48,930 nucleotides of DNA from DASZXJ01 sp035545895 (GTDB taxonomy: Bacteria > Planctomycetota > Phycisphaerae > Tepidisphaerales > Tepidisphaeraceae), in contig DASZXJ010000128.1 in the NCBI GenBank assembly GCA_035545895.1, forward strand, positions 1 through 48,930, in the 5' to 3' direction. Position 1 is the stretch's first letter. Each line of letters starts with the position of its first letter. The notes under the pieces are model-generated. The model was not told where the DNA came from, did not search any database, and worked only from the letters and a program-made list of their open reading frames with translations. Made by a program: the position numbers and the translations under genes. Below, piece by piece: positions 1 to 8,575 of this stretch.

Positions 1-1
1 T

Positions 2-331
2 GGCTTGATGGCCATGATGAACGGCCTCGATTCGTTTGTGGGTCCGGTCAATCTCGGAAATCCGAACGAATTCACCGTGCTTCAACTGGCTCAGTTGGTC
101 GTCGAGTTGACTGGGAGCAAATCGAAAATCGTTCATTTGCCGCGACCATCCGATGATCCCAGCCAGCGCCAGCCTGATATCACATTGGCGAAAAAACATT
201 TGAACTGGGAGCCCAAGGTTGCACTGCGAGACGGGCTGCTTAAGACCATCGAGTATTTCAAGAGCATCGACTTGCAACACTTCCGCAAGCCGACCGATCA
301 CACGGCACACAAATCTTCAATGAAGCTTTGA
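2..331 (+). CDS. NAD-dependent epimerase/UDP-glucuronate decarboxylase, C-terminal fragment
   Basis: This is the C-terminal ~110 residues of an extended short-chain dehydrogenase/reductase; the gene begins before the window. The segment NLGNPNEFTVLQLAQLV, followed by RPSDDPSQRQPDITLAKKHL and a W-P-KV-L-DGL-KTIEYF end, is typical of the substrate-binding C-terminus of UDP-glucuronate decarboxylases and related nucleotide-sugar epimerases. In that family the enzyme acts in the cytoplasm and supplies UDP-xylose-type sugars. The tail after the usual FK terminus (about 20 polar residues) is longer than normal. The Rossmann domain is not visible, so the exact reaction cannot be settled from this fragment. 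Confidence 0.8.
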   Translation, partial: GLMAMMNGLDSFVGPVNLGNPNEFTVLQLAQLVVELTGSKSKIVHLPRPSDDPSQRQPDITLAKKHLNWEPKVALRDGLLKTIEYFKSIDLQHFRKPTDHTAHKSSMKL

Positions 332-361
332 AACCCGGAATTCATTCAACACCTGAAACGC

Positions 362-386
362 CCACGGCGCCGCCGTGGTTTTTTTT
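362..386 (+). terminator. Rho-independent terminator
   Basis: A perfect 7-bp stem CCACGGC/GCCGTGG with a 3-nt loop is followed directly by eight T residues. It lies 30 nt after the stop of the epimerase/decarboxylase gene and ends its transcript. Confidence 0.85.
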
Positions 387-432
387 GAACTTTCAATCCG
401 GTTGAAACGTTTCCATCCCGCGTCAACTGATC

Positions 433-464
433 TATAATTTCAGTAACATCTGAAACTCAAGGAG
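433..464 (+). promoter_or_regulatory. -10 box and Shine-Dalgarno of the GbsR-like gene
   Basis: A consensus TATAAT lies at 433-438 and AAGGAG at 459-464, five bases before the ATG at 470. No good -35 box is seen at the usual distance; the nearest TTGAAA (402-407) is too far away at 25 bp. The position just after a terminator supports a new transcript start here. Confidence 0.55.
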
Positions 465-469
465 TCACG

Positions 470-1024
470 ATGGCTGAATCCTCTGTCGAGCAGAACCTAC
501 AAAACGCGCAGGACACCTTTATTCGCCGCTGGGGTGAGATGGGCCAGACGTGGGGAATCAATCGCACGATGGCGGAAATTCACGCCTTGTGCTACATCGC
601 CGGCCAACCGGTTTGCACGGATGATGTCATGGAGCGTCTGAACATCAGTCGCGGCAATGCGAGCATGAGCCTGCGTGCCCTTTGCGACTGGGGCGTGATT
701 CGTCGCCTGCACAAGCGTGGCGAGCGCCGGGAGTTTTTTGAAAGCCTGTCTGACGTGTGGGAAATGTTCAGCATCATCGCCGCCGAACGCAAACGTCGTG
801 AGATGGACCCGGTTCTCGAAACGATCAAGCAATGCCAACTCATGCTGGATGAGGCCACGTTGGGAAAAACCGCGGCGAAGCGCCCAGATGTTCAGTTGAC
901 TCGACAGCGTTTGGCGAGCATGGAAGAATTTGTTGAAGTAACGAACAAGATCTTCCAGCAATTCATTACCAACGCGCGCAGCGGCCTGACGAGAGTGGTC
1001 AAGGTACTGCTCAAGGCGCTTTGA
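470..1024 (+). CDS. GbsR/MarR-family transcriptional regulator
   Basis: A 184-residue cytoplasmic DNA-binding protein. Residues ~30-90 form a winged helix-turn-helix: MAEIHALCYIAGQPVCTDDV, then MERLNISRGNASMSLRAL as recognition helix and a wing region GVIRRLHKRGERREFF. The remainder is helical, as expected for a dimerisation region. This pattern fits GbsR-type MarR relatives, which in known cases repress osmoprotectant genes or control envelope and polysaccharide functions. The start is fixed by a strong AAGGAG. The gene is followed after 27 nt by a membrane protein on the same strand, a possible target or partner. The ligand is unknown. Confidence 0.8.
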   Translation: MAESSVEQNLQNAQDTFIRRWGEMGQTWGINRTMAEIHALCYIAGQPVCTDDVMERLNISRGNASMSLRALCDWGVIRRLHKRGERREFFESLSDVWEMFSIIAAERKRREMDPVLETIKQCQLMLDEATLGKTAAKRPDVQLTRQRLASMEEFVEVTNKIFQQFITNARSGLTRVVKVLLKAL

Positions 1025-1051
1025 TATTGCCTGTCGGCTTTGGATGGAGAT

Positions 1052-2824
1052 ATGCAATCGGAGTCTGCACCGACTTCAGATGCCTTGCCGAATCTGTCAA
1101 GCGAGCCTTCGCGCCCATATCGACGCTTCTGGCTGATTGTTCTTGCTGCATCGCCTGCACTGCTGCCGCTCATCGTTTTCTATAAGTATCACGTCGATTT
1201 CATTTGGAATGACGCGTGGGACATGGCCACGATCCTGGTAAAGTCACACGACCACACCCTTCGAATCTCCGATTTTTTGGCATTTCATAATGAACATCGA
1301 ATGCCCATCCCGTACTTAATCATGTTTGTTCTGGCCAAGTTGACACATTGGAACACGATGGCGGAACTGCTTTTCGGTTATGCGATGGTCTGCCTGCTTT
1401 CCTTGCTGCTCGCCAAATTGCTGAAGATCACCATAGGCTCAACCCGCCTGCCGCTGTGGCCATGGTTTTTGATCAACTTATTGATCTTCAATCCAACGCA
1501 AGGAGAGAATTGGGGATTTGGATTTGCTGCCTGTCAGAACTTCATTCCGTTGCCATGCATTGCAGCAGCAATAATGTTGCTCTCGTGGCGCGAACCCAAT
1601 TGGAAAACGGTTGGTTTGGCTGCAATCCTGATTGAATTGGCGTCTTTATCTTTAACCATTGGGTTGCTCGGATGGTTGATTATAGTTCCGCTGCTTCTTT
1701 GTTGGCCCTCGATCAAACGTGCACGAGTGACGGCATGTTGGATCGGCCTCATGTTCATTGGTTTGGTCGTTCAGTTTTGGGGATATCGGCCTTACGCTGT
1801 TCAATCCCGGTATTATGCAGCATCAATTTCGAATCGAATTCAGTTCTTCTTCGCTTTCCTCGGTAATCCGTTGAATCATGGCGCATCCACCTCATTTGGC
1901 CTTACCATCGGCCTGGGTTTAGTCCTGTTTGTTGTTTTCATATTCCTGGTTATTCAGTGTTCAAGGACATGGATAGTCGGCCACCATCGAATGGTTCATA
2001 TCATGCTGCCGTGGCTCATTCTGGGCGCATATGCGATCGGTGCCGCGGTTTTAGGTGCCTCAGGTCGCGCAGGCAGTGGCGTGCAACAGGCCATGACCGG
2101 CAGATATATCACCATTTCAGCAGCGCTTTTGGTTTGCATGGTCGGTCTGGCCTCATTTTCAGGCACGACCAAGCGTTGGGTAAAGGTGGGGCGCGTCATC
2201 GGTAGCGGAGTCATACTTGTGACAGTGGTGATCGGCGCATTCAGAGCCAACGATGATTTTGCTGGAGCAGTTCGTTCACGCCGGGCGGGTGTGGCGCATT
2301 TGACATTCATTGACCTTGTTTTCGAGCCGTATGCTCAATTGCTCGTTGGGATCGACGAGCATTTGCGCGAAAAGGCCGACGTTCTGGATGAAATGGGATA
2401 TATCCGTCCGTCTCTCATTAAAAGCTCAGACTTGCGACCGTTGATTGTGCCGGGTGAGGATCTGAATAATCCTGACCCATCACACGGAACGATCGAAGAC
2501 GGCACGCAAACGCGCGAAGGCAACCTTCAAGTCTGGGGATGGACGATACTTCCACACGAAAATCGCGCAGCCGACATGGTCATTATCAGCTGCGACGATG
2601 AAATGAATGTGCCTAGGGTAATTGCCACCGGACAGGTCGGATCATTGCGCAATGACGTTGCCAAATCGTTTGGGGATCAATTCAAATTCTGTGGCTGGGC
2701 AGCTTCGATTCCGATCAACCGCCTTCCCACCGGTTCTCGACTGATTCGCTGCTGGGCATACGATGCAATGAACCAACAGGTATTTTTGCTGCCGGGTCTC
2801 GCAATTCGGACAGCCGAAAAATAA
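1052..2824 (+). CDS. Polytopic membrane protein with C-terminal globular domain, function unknown
   Basis: About 590 residues. The N-terminus is short and polar, followed by roughly ten hydrophobic helices (first FWLIVLAASPALLPLIVF). An early loop carries DFIWNDAWDMATIL and FLAFHNEHRMPIPY; acidic residues in the first extramembrane loop, followed by HNEHR, recall GT-C glycosyltransferase-like enzymes, but no family is recognised with confidence. The last ~150 residues look like a soluble beta domain (LQVWGWTILPHENRAADMVI). ATG 1052 with a close GGAG is preferred; a TTG at 1040 in the same frame is an alternative. It is probably co-transcribed with the regulator upstream. Confidence 0.7.
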   Translation: MQSESAPTSDALPNLSSEPSRPYRRFWLIVLAASPALLPLIVFYKYHVDFIWNDAWDMATILVKSHDHTLRISDFLAFHNEHRMPIPYLIMFVLAKLTHWNTMAELLFGYAMVCLLSLLLAKLLKITIGSTRLPLWPWFLINLLIFNPTQGENWGFGFAACQNFIPLPCIAAAIMLLSWREPNWKTVGLAAILIELASLSLTIGLLGWLIIVPLLLCWPSIKRARVTACWIGLMFIGLVVQFWGYRPYAVQSRYYAASISNRIQFFFAFLGNPLNHGASTSFGLTIGLGLVLFVVFIFLVIQCSRTWIVGHHRMVHIMLPWLILGAYAIGAAVLGASGRAGSGVQQAMTGRYITISAALLVCMVGLASFSGTTKRWVKVGRVIGSGVILVTVVIGAFRANDDFAGAVRSRRAGVAHLTFIDLVFEPYAQLLVGIDEHLREKADVLDEMGYIRPSLIKSSDLRPLIVPGEDLNNPDPSHGTIEDGTQTREGNLQVWGWTILPHENRAADMVIISCDDEMNVPRVIATGQVGSLRNDVAKSFGDQFKFCGWAASIPINRLPTGSRLIRCWAYDAMNQQVFLLPGLAIRTAEK

Positions 2825-2840
2825 TCGCTCGGTTGTGGCG

Positions 2841-4271
2841 CTAGTTGCTCTCGCCAATATCAAGACGATATTTCCGCATTTTCTTGTACAGCGTCGTGCG
2901 ATTGATATCGAGTTCGGAAGCTGTCGATTGCCGGTTCCAGTTGTTGCGCTTGAGCGCTGCTTCGATGATTTTTCGCTCAGGTGTTTCGAGCGCCAGTTCA
3001 AGCGGCATTGGCTTGGAGAAGTATTCTTCGGACTCGCCGGCCTGGCTCTTGTTCTTCACAGCCTGGCTTTGATCCTGAAACTGCTGGATGACTTCCTGAA
3101 GGTCCTCGGCATCGATCTGCGGGCGACGACAAAGCACGACCGCTCGTTCGACCGTATTTTCAAGCTCGCGCACATTGCCCGGCCAATTATATCGCTGCAA
3201 TGATTCCATCGCCGCGGGGGTGAAGCCGAGAATTTCGCGGCCGGTTTCCTTTTTGAACTCCTTGAGGAAATGATTGGCAAGCAGCGGAATGTCGCCGATT
3301 CTCTCCTTCAGGCTTGGCATGCGAATTTGCACGACGTTGATGCGGTAGTACAAATCCTGGCGGAATTGTTTCTCGGCCACAAGTTGAGCCAGATCGACAT
3401 TGGTCGCCAATATCACGCGCACATCGACCGTCTTGGTTTCGCTGCTGCCGACCGGTTCGAAACATCGCTCTTGCAGGACGCGCAGCAGCTTGACCTGCAT
3501 GGCAGGTGAGGCGGAGTTGATTTCGTCGAGAAAGAGCGTACCACCGTCAGCGGCCATGAAGCGGCCTTGCTTGTCGGCGATTGCTCCGGTGAAACTCCCT
3601 TTGATATGACCGAACAGTTCGGATTCAAGCAATGTTTCCGGCAGCGCGCCGCAGCTTACTTCGATGAACGGCTTATCACGCCGTGGCGAACGATAGTGAA
3701 TCGCCCGGGCGAGCAGCGATTTGCCCGTGCCACTTTCGCCGGCCATCAGCACAGTCGTACGACTGTCTGCAACCGCCTCAACCAGATCGAATATCTTGAG
3801 CATTCGATGATCGTGCCCGACAATATTCTCCAATCCGAAACGCAAATCCAGTTGATGGCGAAGCGTTTGATTTTCGAACAGCAGCGATTGCTGACGCACT
3901 GCCTTTTCAACCACCAGGCGAATTTCTTCATCGACGATTGGCTTGGTCAGGTATTCAAATGCTCCAATTTTGGTTGCTTCCACCGCGCCTTCGATTGAAC
4001 CATAGCCGGTGATGACGATCACGACGACATGCGGAAAGCGATGTCGGATATCGCGCAGAAACTCAGTTGGATTGATGCCCGGTATATTGATGTCCGCAAG
4101 AAGTAATTCAAACGCCGTTCCTTCAAGCTGGGCCAGCGCGTCTTCCGGCCGGTCTGTTGTCTTGACTTCATACCCTTCGCGCCGAAGGAACTGGCCAAGC
4201 GATTGAAGGATAATACGATCTTCGTCCAATATCAGGAGGCGTGGCTTATGGGCGGTATTTGCTTGCATCAT
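2841..4271 (-). CDS. Sigma-54-dependent response regulator, NtrC/AtoC type
   Basis: 476 residues with the classic three-part layout. Residues 10-125 are a receiver domain: acidic DED near the start, phosphoacceptor Asp in LLADINIPG, conserved Lys in YLTKP. Residues ~150-380 form the AAA+ domain: Walker A GESGTGKS, sigma-54 contact loop GSFTGA (a variant of GAFTGA), Walker B GGTLFLDEI. The C-terminus is a Fis-type helix-turn-helix ending in RTTLYKKMRKYRLD. Known relatives are phosphorylated by a histidine kinase and activate -24/-12 promoters. No kinase gene is adjacent. Two candidate sigma-54 promoters lie 7-10 kb away at the nitrite and glnB genes, so it is a plausible but unproven activator of them. 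Confidence 0.95.
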   Translation of the reverse strand: MMQANTAHKPRLLILDEDRIILQSLGQFLRREGYEVKTTDRPEDALAQLEGTAFELLLADINIPGINPTEFLRDIRHRFPHVVVIVITGYGSIEGAVEATKIGAFEYLTKPIVDEEIRLVVEKAVRQQSLLFENQTLRHQLDLRFGLENIVGHDHRMLKIFDLVEAVADSRTTVLMAGESGTGKSLLARAIHYRSPRRDKPFIEVSCGALPETLLESELFGHIKGSFTGAIADKQGRFMAADGGTLFLDEINSASPAMQVKLLRVLQERCFEPVGSSETKTVDVRVILATNVDLAQLVAEKQFRQDLYYRINVVQIRMPSLKERIGDIPLLANHFLKEFKKETGREILGFTPAAMESLQRYNWPGNVRELENTVERAVVLCRRPQIDAEDLQEVIQQFQDQSQAVKNKSQAGESEEYFSKPMPLELALETPERKIIEAALKRNNWNRQSTASELDINRTTLYKKMRKYRLDIGESN

Positions 4272-4418
4272 GTGTTGTGTTTTGGAAACAGGCGTCTTTC
4301 AATTGCATCGGCAGGATTTGCTGTTGACCGTAAGCAACACGCAAATAAATGGCTATGATGGTGGGCGGTCACTTATCGGACGAGACCGGTTTGGCGACGT
4401 TTCGTGGAGACAGCGTTT

Positions 4419-5522
4419 ATGCGTGTAGGTGTGCCCAAAGAAATCAAACCCGACGAATACCGCGTGGCGATGATGCCGGTTGGTGCGGAAACACTAATCA
4501 AGGCCGGCCACGAAGTGACAATCGAAACCAATGCAGGAGTCGGTAGCGGCTTTACAGATGATGACTATCGCAGTGTCGGCGCAAGGATCGCAAAATCACA
4601 CGAAGAGGTTTTTGCCGGCGCTGATTTGCTGATCAAAGTAAAGGAACCGCTCGGCCCGGAGTTGGGATTGTTTCGGGCCGGCCAGATTGTTTTCACGTAT
4701 TTCCATTTTGCGGCGGATCGATCGCTGGTTGATGCGTGCGTAAAAAGCGGGATCATCGCAATTGCATATGAAACGATTCGCGATCGCGCCGGCAAGTTGC
4801 CTCTGCTGACCCCAATGAGCGAAATTGCAGGCCGCATGTCGATTCAGGAAGGCGCGAAATACCTGGAAAAACCCATGATGGGCCGAGGTATTTTGCTGGG
4901 AGGCGTGCCGGGTGTTCCGCCTGCCCACGTGGTGGTGCTCGGAGCCGGCGTGGTCGGTGCCAACGCCGCGAAAGTGGCTGCGGGTCTTGGCGCCAATGTC
5001 GTGCTCATGGACATCAATCTTGACCGGCTGCGATATCTCGATGACATCATGCCCGCCAATGTTTCCACTGTTTTTAGCGATCCTCATACCGTTCGGGACA
5101 ATCTACGATTGGCTGACCTGGTAATCGGCTCGGTATTGATCCCCGGTGCAAAGGCACCGCGCTTGATTACGCGTCAGGATTTGGTAGCCATGAAAAATGG
5201 GAGCGTGATTGTGGATGTTGCAATCGATCAGGGGGGTTGCATCGAAACCAGCCGGCCGACGACTCACGCCCAGCCGACTTTCGTCGTGGAAGGCGTCGTC
5301 CATTATTGCGTCACCAACATGCCCGGCGCAGTCGGTCGTACAAGCACAATCGCGCTGTGCAACGCGACGCTGCCTTATGCGCTGAAGATCGCCAATCTCG
5401 GATATGAACGTGCAGCCAAGGATGATCCGGGGTTCGCATGGGGCATTAATATCGCAAGCGGGCGCGTGACTAACAAAGCTGTGGCCGATTCCTTCCAGAT
5501 GAATTACCAACCGATCAATTGA
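4419..5522 (+). CDS. ald: Alanine dehydrogenase
   Basis: 367 residues from MRVGVPKEIK; normal family length is ~370. It catalyses reversible NAD-dependent deamination of L-alanine to pyruvate and ammonia in the cytoplasm. The substrate Arg lies in the N-terminal PKEIKPDEYRVAM block and the catalytic His in FTYFHFAAD. The NAD-binding fold is GAGVVGANAAKVAAGLGANV, and the active-site Asp lies in DVAIDQGG. The start at 4419 is chosen over the upstream in-frame ATG at 4404 because GGAGA sits 8 nt before it and the protein then begins exactly where relatives do. It is divergent from the sigma-54 regulator (147 nt between starts). Ammonia release fits the nitrogen theme of the region. Confidence 0.96.
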   Translation: MRVGVPKEIKPDEYRVAMMPVGAETLIKAGHEVTIETNAGVGSGFTDDDYRSVGARIAKSHEEVFAGADLLIKVKEPLGPELGLFRAGQIVFTYFHFAADRSLVDACVKSGIIAIAYETIRDRAGKLPLLTPMSEIAGRMSIQEGAKYLEKPMMGRGILLGGVPGVPPAHVVVLGAGVVGANAAKVAAGLGANVVLMDINLDRLRYLDDIMPANVSTVFSDPHTVRDNLRLADLVIGSVLIPGAKAPRLITRQDLVAMKNGSVIVDVAIDQGGCIETSRPTTHAQPTFVVEGVVHYCVTNMPGAVGRTSTIALCNATLPYALKIANLGYERAAKDDPGFAWGINIASGRVTNKAVADSFQMNYQPIN

Positions 5523-5523
5523 T

Positions 5524-5847
5524 ATGGCTGAAATCACCAGCGAAAAACTTCAGAAACTTATGGCGATGCTTCAACGCGAGCCGAATGACTCGTTTCTTTT
5601 GTACGGCATCGGCATGGAGTACAAAAAGCTGGGCGATCGCGACAAGGCACTGGAGTTTTTCGCACGCCTGATTCAGGCCGACCCCGGTTACTGTTACGCC
5701 TATTATCAGCAGGCTCAGACCTATGAGCAGCTCGGCAATGTCGATCAGGCCAAACAGTCGTATCGCGAGGGGATTGCAGCCGCCAGGCGAGTCGGAGATG
5801 CACACGCACAAAGCGAACTCGAAGCCGCGCTCGAAATGCTCAGCTAA
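5524..5847 (+). CDS. Small TPR-repeat protein
   Basis: 107 residues starting one base after the alanine dehydrogenase stop, so translation is probably coupled. Three tetratricopeptide-like helix pairs are visible: SFLLYGIGMEYKKLGDRDKA, YCYAYYQQAQTYEQLGNVDQ and a third starting AKQSYREGI. TPR units mediate protein-protein contact; the partner is unknown. No signal peptide is seen, so it is likely cytoplasmic. Confidence 0.85.
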   Translation: MAEITSEKLQKLMAMLQREPNDSFLLYGIGMEYKKLGDRDKALEFFARLIQADPGYCYAYYQQAQTYEQLGNVDQAKQSYREGIAAARRVGDAHAQSELEAALEMLS

Positions 5848-5865
5848 GTTGCTGTCAATCAAACC

Positions 5866-6804
5866 ATGGTCGAGACAATTGTCCGTTATCTGAAACACCC
5901 TGAATGGCGACGTCAGCATCGCTGGCGGCTTGCCATTTGGCGAACGATGTCGCGCATCGGCCTAACCGGCCTGCATGCGCTTCCGCTTAATCGGCGATGG
6001 GTGGAGATTCATTACCGCAAAATGCCGTTGCGCGGCCTGGACCCGGCCATGACCGGGATGAAGATTGTTCAGATTTCCGATCTTCATTACAGCCCAGTGG
6101 TTTGGCAACGATATCTTGTCCAGTTCCTCCGCTGGGTGAATGAAATGGAACCCGATCTGGTCGTTGTCACCGGCGACCTGATTACCGGCGGATATCGATT
6201 CGCCCACCGAATCGCGACGATCCTGTCGCACCTCCGTGCTCCCAATGGTGTGATTTGCACGTTCGGCAATCACGACTACAGCATCCATGGCCGCAACCAT
6301 TCGGCCGAAGGCAAACGCCGCGGAGACTATCTTGAAGCGTGTCTCGAAGATCGGGGAATGATCGTTTTGCGCAATGAGACATTTGAATTACGCAAGCCTG
6401 GTGTGGCTCAGCCGGTCATCATCGTCGGGCTTGATGATGAATGGTCCGGTCATATTAACCCTGACAAGGCATTTGCCGGGGTCGATCCAAACCTCCCGAT
6501 CATTTGCCTCAATCACAATCCGGTGAACGCGAAGGAATTACTCGTATATCCATGGCAATGGATGCTCGCCGGGCATACACATGGCCGGCAACTGGGCACG
6601 AGCAGAATCGGCAAGGCGTTTAATTCACATCGGCGGCGGAACTACACGCATGGCTATTACAACGTTGAGGGAAGACATTTATACGTCAATAAGGGACTGA
6701 GTTATGGCCAGCGTGTTCTGAATTGGTGCAGGCCGGAGATTACCGTGTTCAAATTGGCACCGGAGCAGTCTCCCGAGCAGCCGCCGTCAACCCATCCTTT
6801 GTAA
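5866..6804 (+). CDS. Metallophosphoesterase (calcineurin-like)
   Basis: 312 residues, 18 nt after the TPR gene and probably in the same operon. The metal-binding series is complete: IVQISDLHYSP (D-x-H), VVVTGDLITGG (GD), CTFGNHDYS (GNHD), CLNHNP and LAGHTHGRQLG (GHxH). The arrangement matches the YkoQ/YaeI branch, membrane-associated phosphoesterases with activity on lipid-linked or general phosphoesters. The N-terminal ~60 residues are basic and rich in Trp and Arg, consistent with membrane-surface association. The substrate cannot be read from the sequence. Confidence 0.92.
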   Translation: MVETIVRYLKHPEWRRQHRWRLAIWRTMSRIGLTGLHALPLNRRWVEIHYRKMPLRGLDPAMTGMKIVQISDLHYSPVVWQRYLVQFLRWVNEMEPDLVVVTGDLITGGYRFAHRIATILSHLRAPNGVICTFGNHDYSIHGRNHSAEGKRRGDYLEACLEDRGMIVLRNETFELRKPGVAQPVIIVGLDDEWSGHINPDKAFAGVDPNLPIICLNHNPVNAKELLVYPWQWMLAGHTHGRQLGTSRIGKAFNSHRRRNYTHGYYNVEGRHLYVNKGLSYGQRVLNWCRPEITVFKLAPEQSPEQPPSTHPL

Positions 6805-6994
6805 TATTGCCATCTTCCATTTGAATAATCCGCCGCGCCCGTTATGCAAGTGTATTATCAGGACGCTGATCGTCACACCCGCGATGCAGACCAGTGTCTG
6901 CCTCATGTGCGAAAGCAGATATCGGATTGAAATGAACCAGCGCAACGCTTTCCTCACCCAAGGACTTTAGGCGATTTATCGCGCGCAGGCGAAT

Positions 6995-8575
6995 TTAGTA
7001 GACATCCCGTTGATAACGACCCTTGGCGGCCATTTCGGAAAGCTGTTTTTTGGCGGCTTCGGCGGGTAGGCCGGCTTCTTTTGAGATGATTTCATTCAAT
7101 GCTCGATCGACATCGCTCGCCATTCGCCGGGCGTCCCCGCATACATAGATGTGAGCCCCTTCGTCGATCCATTTCCACATTTCCCGGGATCGTTCCTGCA
7201 TGCGGTGCTGCACATACACCTTGTGCTGCTGATCGCGCGAGAAGGCCGTGTCAAGATGTGTGAGATGCCCATCGTTCTTGAACGATTCCAGTTCATCGCC
7301 ATAGAGGTAATCGCATGTTGATCGCTGATCGCCGAAAAACAGCCAGTTCCTTCCTTTTGCGCCGTTCGCCTGCCGGTCATGCAGGAATGCCCTGAATGGT
7401 GCAATGCCAGTGCCTGGTCCAATCATAATGATCGGGACATCGGGATTGGCGGGCAGGGCAAAGTTTTTCGATTCGTGAACAAACACGCGAAGTTTCTCGC
7501 CCGGTCGAACACGATCTGCCAGATAGGTGGAAGCCACGCCTGTTACGCGTCTGCCTTTGCGATTGACATATCGCACGGCGCCAACCGTCAGGTGAACCTG
7601 CTGGGCATGTGCCTTGGGGGACGATGCAATTGAATACAGCCGCGGCTGAAGCGTGCCCAGCGAATCCACAAAATAGTTGATAGGCGGCTTGGAAGAAGGA
7701 ACAAGCTGGAGAATATCCAGAACGTGCAATCCTTCCAGATGTTCGCCGCCTTCCTCGGTGAGCATGGCTTGTAGATGCGATCGCTCATGGGGGTCGCCGG
7801 CGTATTGCACGAGCAGCTCAATCAGCGCTTCGGTCGGCTGGGTGATGATCCGCTCGCGCAAAAGCGCGTCAAACAGGCTCGTAGGGCGCCCATCGATCGA
7901 TTTGGCTTCTTCGGCGCCCGAAGCGTCGAGTCGTTGAAGGATTCCATTGACCAGATCGAGGCAGTTTTCAGGCCAGATACCGAGTGCGTCGCCCGCTTTG
8001 TAAGCCAGAGTGCTTCCCTTAATTCCAATTTCGACATGACGTACTTCTTTCTCAGAGTCTGCTCCGTTCAGACGCCGTGAGACAAGCAGCGGCGCTCTAA
8101 ACGGATTATCGCGGTTGTGTTTTTCGAGATTTGTGGGTTCAGGAGCAACCACAGGAGTGGCGGCAGCGGAAGTTCCGGACTTTACGTTCAGTTTGACAAG
8201 TTCTCGCAGCTTTGAAGCCGTCGGTGCTCCGCCTGGCGAACATTTGTTCAAGTCCTTTTCATTTCCCGAGGCAATCGCTTCTGCGTAGGTCTTGCAAAGA
8301 TATCCGCAAGCGCCGCAGTCGAGCTGCGCCATGGCGGCCATTAAAACTCGTTCGGGCTTTCGACCCTCCGCCATTTTCAACCGATCTGACAGTGATAATG
8401 TCGAATCGTGCCATGGGAAATCCTCTTCAACCGCCTTGGGCGCTGGAGGAGCGGGAGTGGCTGTGGATGAATTTCCGCAGGCGAGCATTCCCGCAAGAAA
8501 GCCGTTTAGCCAAGCTCGCTGCGAAGGAGAAAACGGAGCAGTTTCAGGCAAAAATGGAATCGCAGGCGCGCTCAA
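6995..8575 (-). CDS. NADPH-dependent reductase flavoprotein (CysJ-like with Fe-S motif)
   Basis: 526 residues. Residues ~75-125 carry a Fe-S-type Cys cluster, LDCGACGYLCKTYAEAI plus a later CSPGG. From ~170 there is an FAD-binding domain of the P450-reductase/CysJ type, with FAD motif RLYSIASSP, NADPH-binding GPGTGIAPFRAF and YVCGDARRMA, ending in RYQRDVY. The flavodoxin domain of true CysJ is absent; the Cys cluster takes its place. Its start overlaps the nitrite reductase stop by four bases (ATGA), so it most likely passes electrons from NADPH to that enzyme. Annotation pipelines usually call such proteins sulfite reductase alpha; the context favours nitrite. Confidence 0.9.
   Translation of the reverse strand: MSAPAIPFLPETAPFSPSQRAWLNGFLAGMLACGNSSTATPAPPAPKAVEEDFPWHDSTLSLSDRLKMAEGRKPERVLMAAMAQLDCGACGYLCKTYAEAIASGNEKDLNKCSPGGAPTASKLRELVKLNVKSGTSAAATPVVAPEPTNLEKHNRDNPFRAPLLVSRRLNGADSEKEVRHVEIGIKGSTLAYKAGDALGIWPENCLDLVNGILQRLDASGAEEAKSIDGRPTSLFDALLRERIITQPTEALIELLVQYAGDPHERSHLQAMLTEEGGEHLEGLHVLDILQLVPSSKPPINYFVDSLGTLQPRLYSIASSPKAHAQQVHLTVGAVRYVNRKGRRVTGVASTYLADRVRPGEKLRVFVHESKNFALPANPDVPIIMIGPGTGIAPFRAFLHDRQANGAKGRNWLFFGDQRSTCDYLYGDELESFKNDGHLTHLDTAFSRDQQHKVYVQHRMQERSREMWKWIDEGAHIYVCGDARRMASDVDRALNEIISKEAGLPAEAAKKQLSEMAAKGRYQRDVY

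Noticed and set aside
4300..4335. Sigma-54 promoter before alanine dehydrogenase
   Set aside because: CGGCAGGATTTGCT resembles the elements, but the distance between GG and GC is two bases too short.
6844..6930. 28-codon ORF between the phosphoesterase and the reductase genes
   Set aside because: No ribosome site, no recognisable sequence, and it lies between convergent genes.
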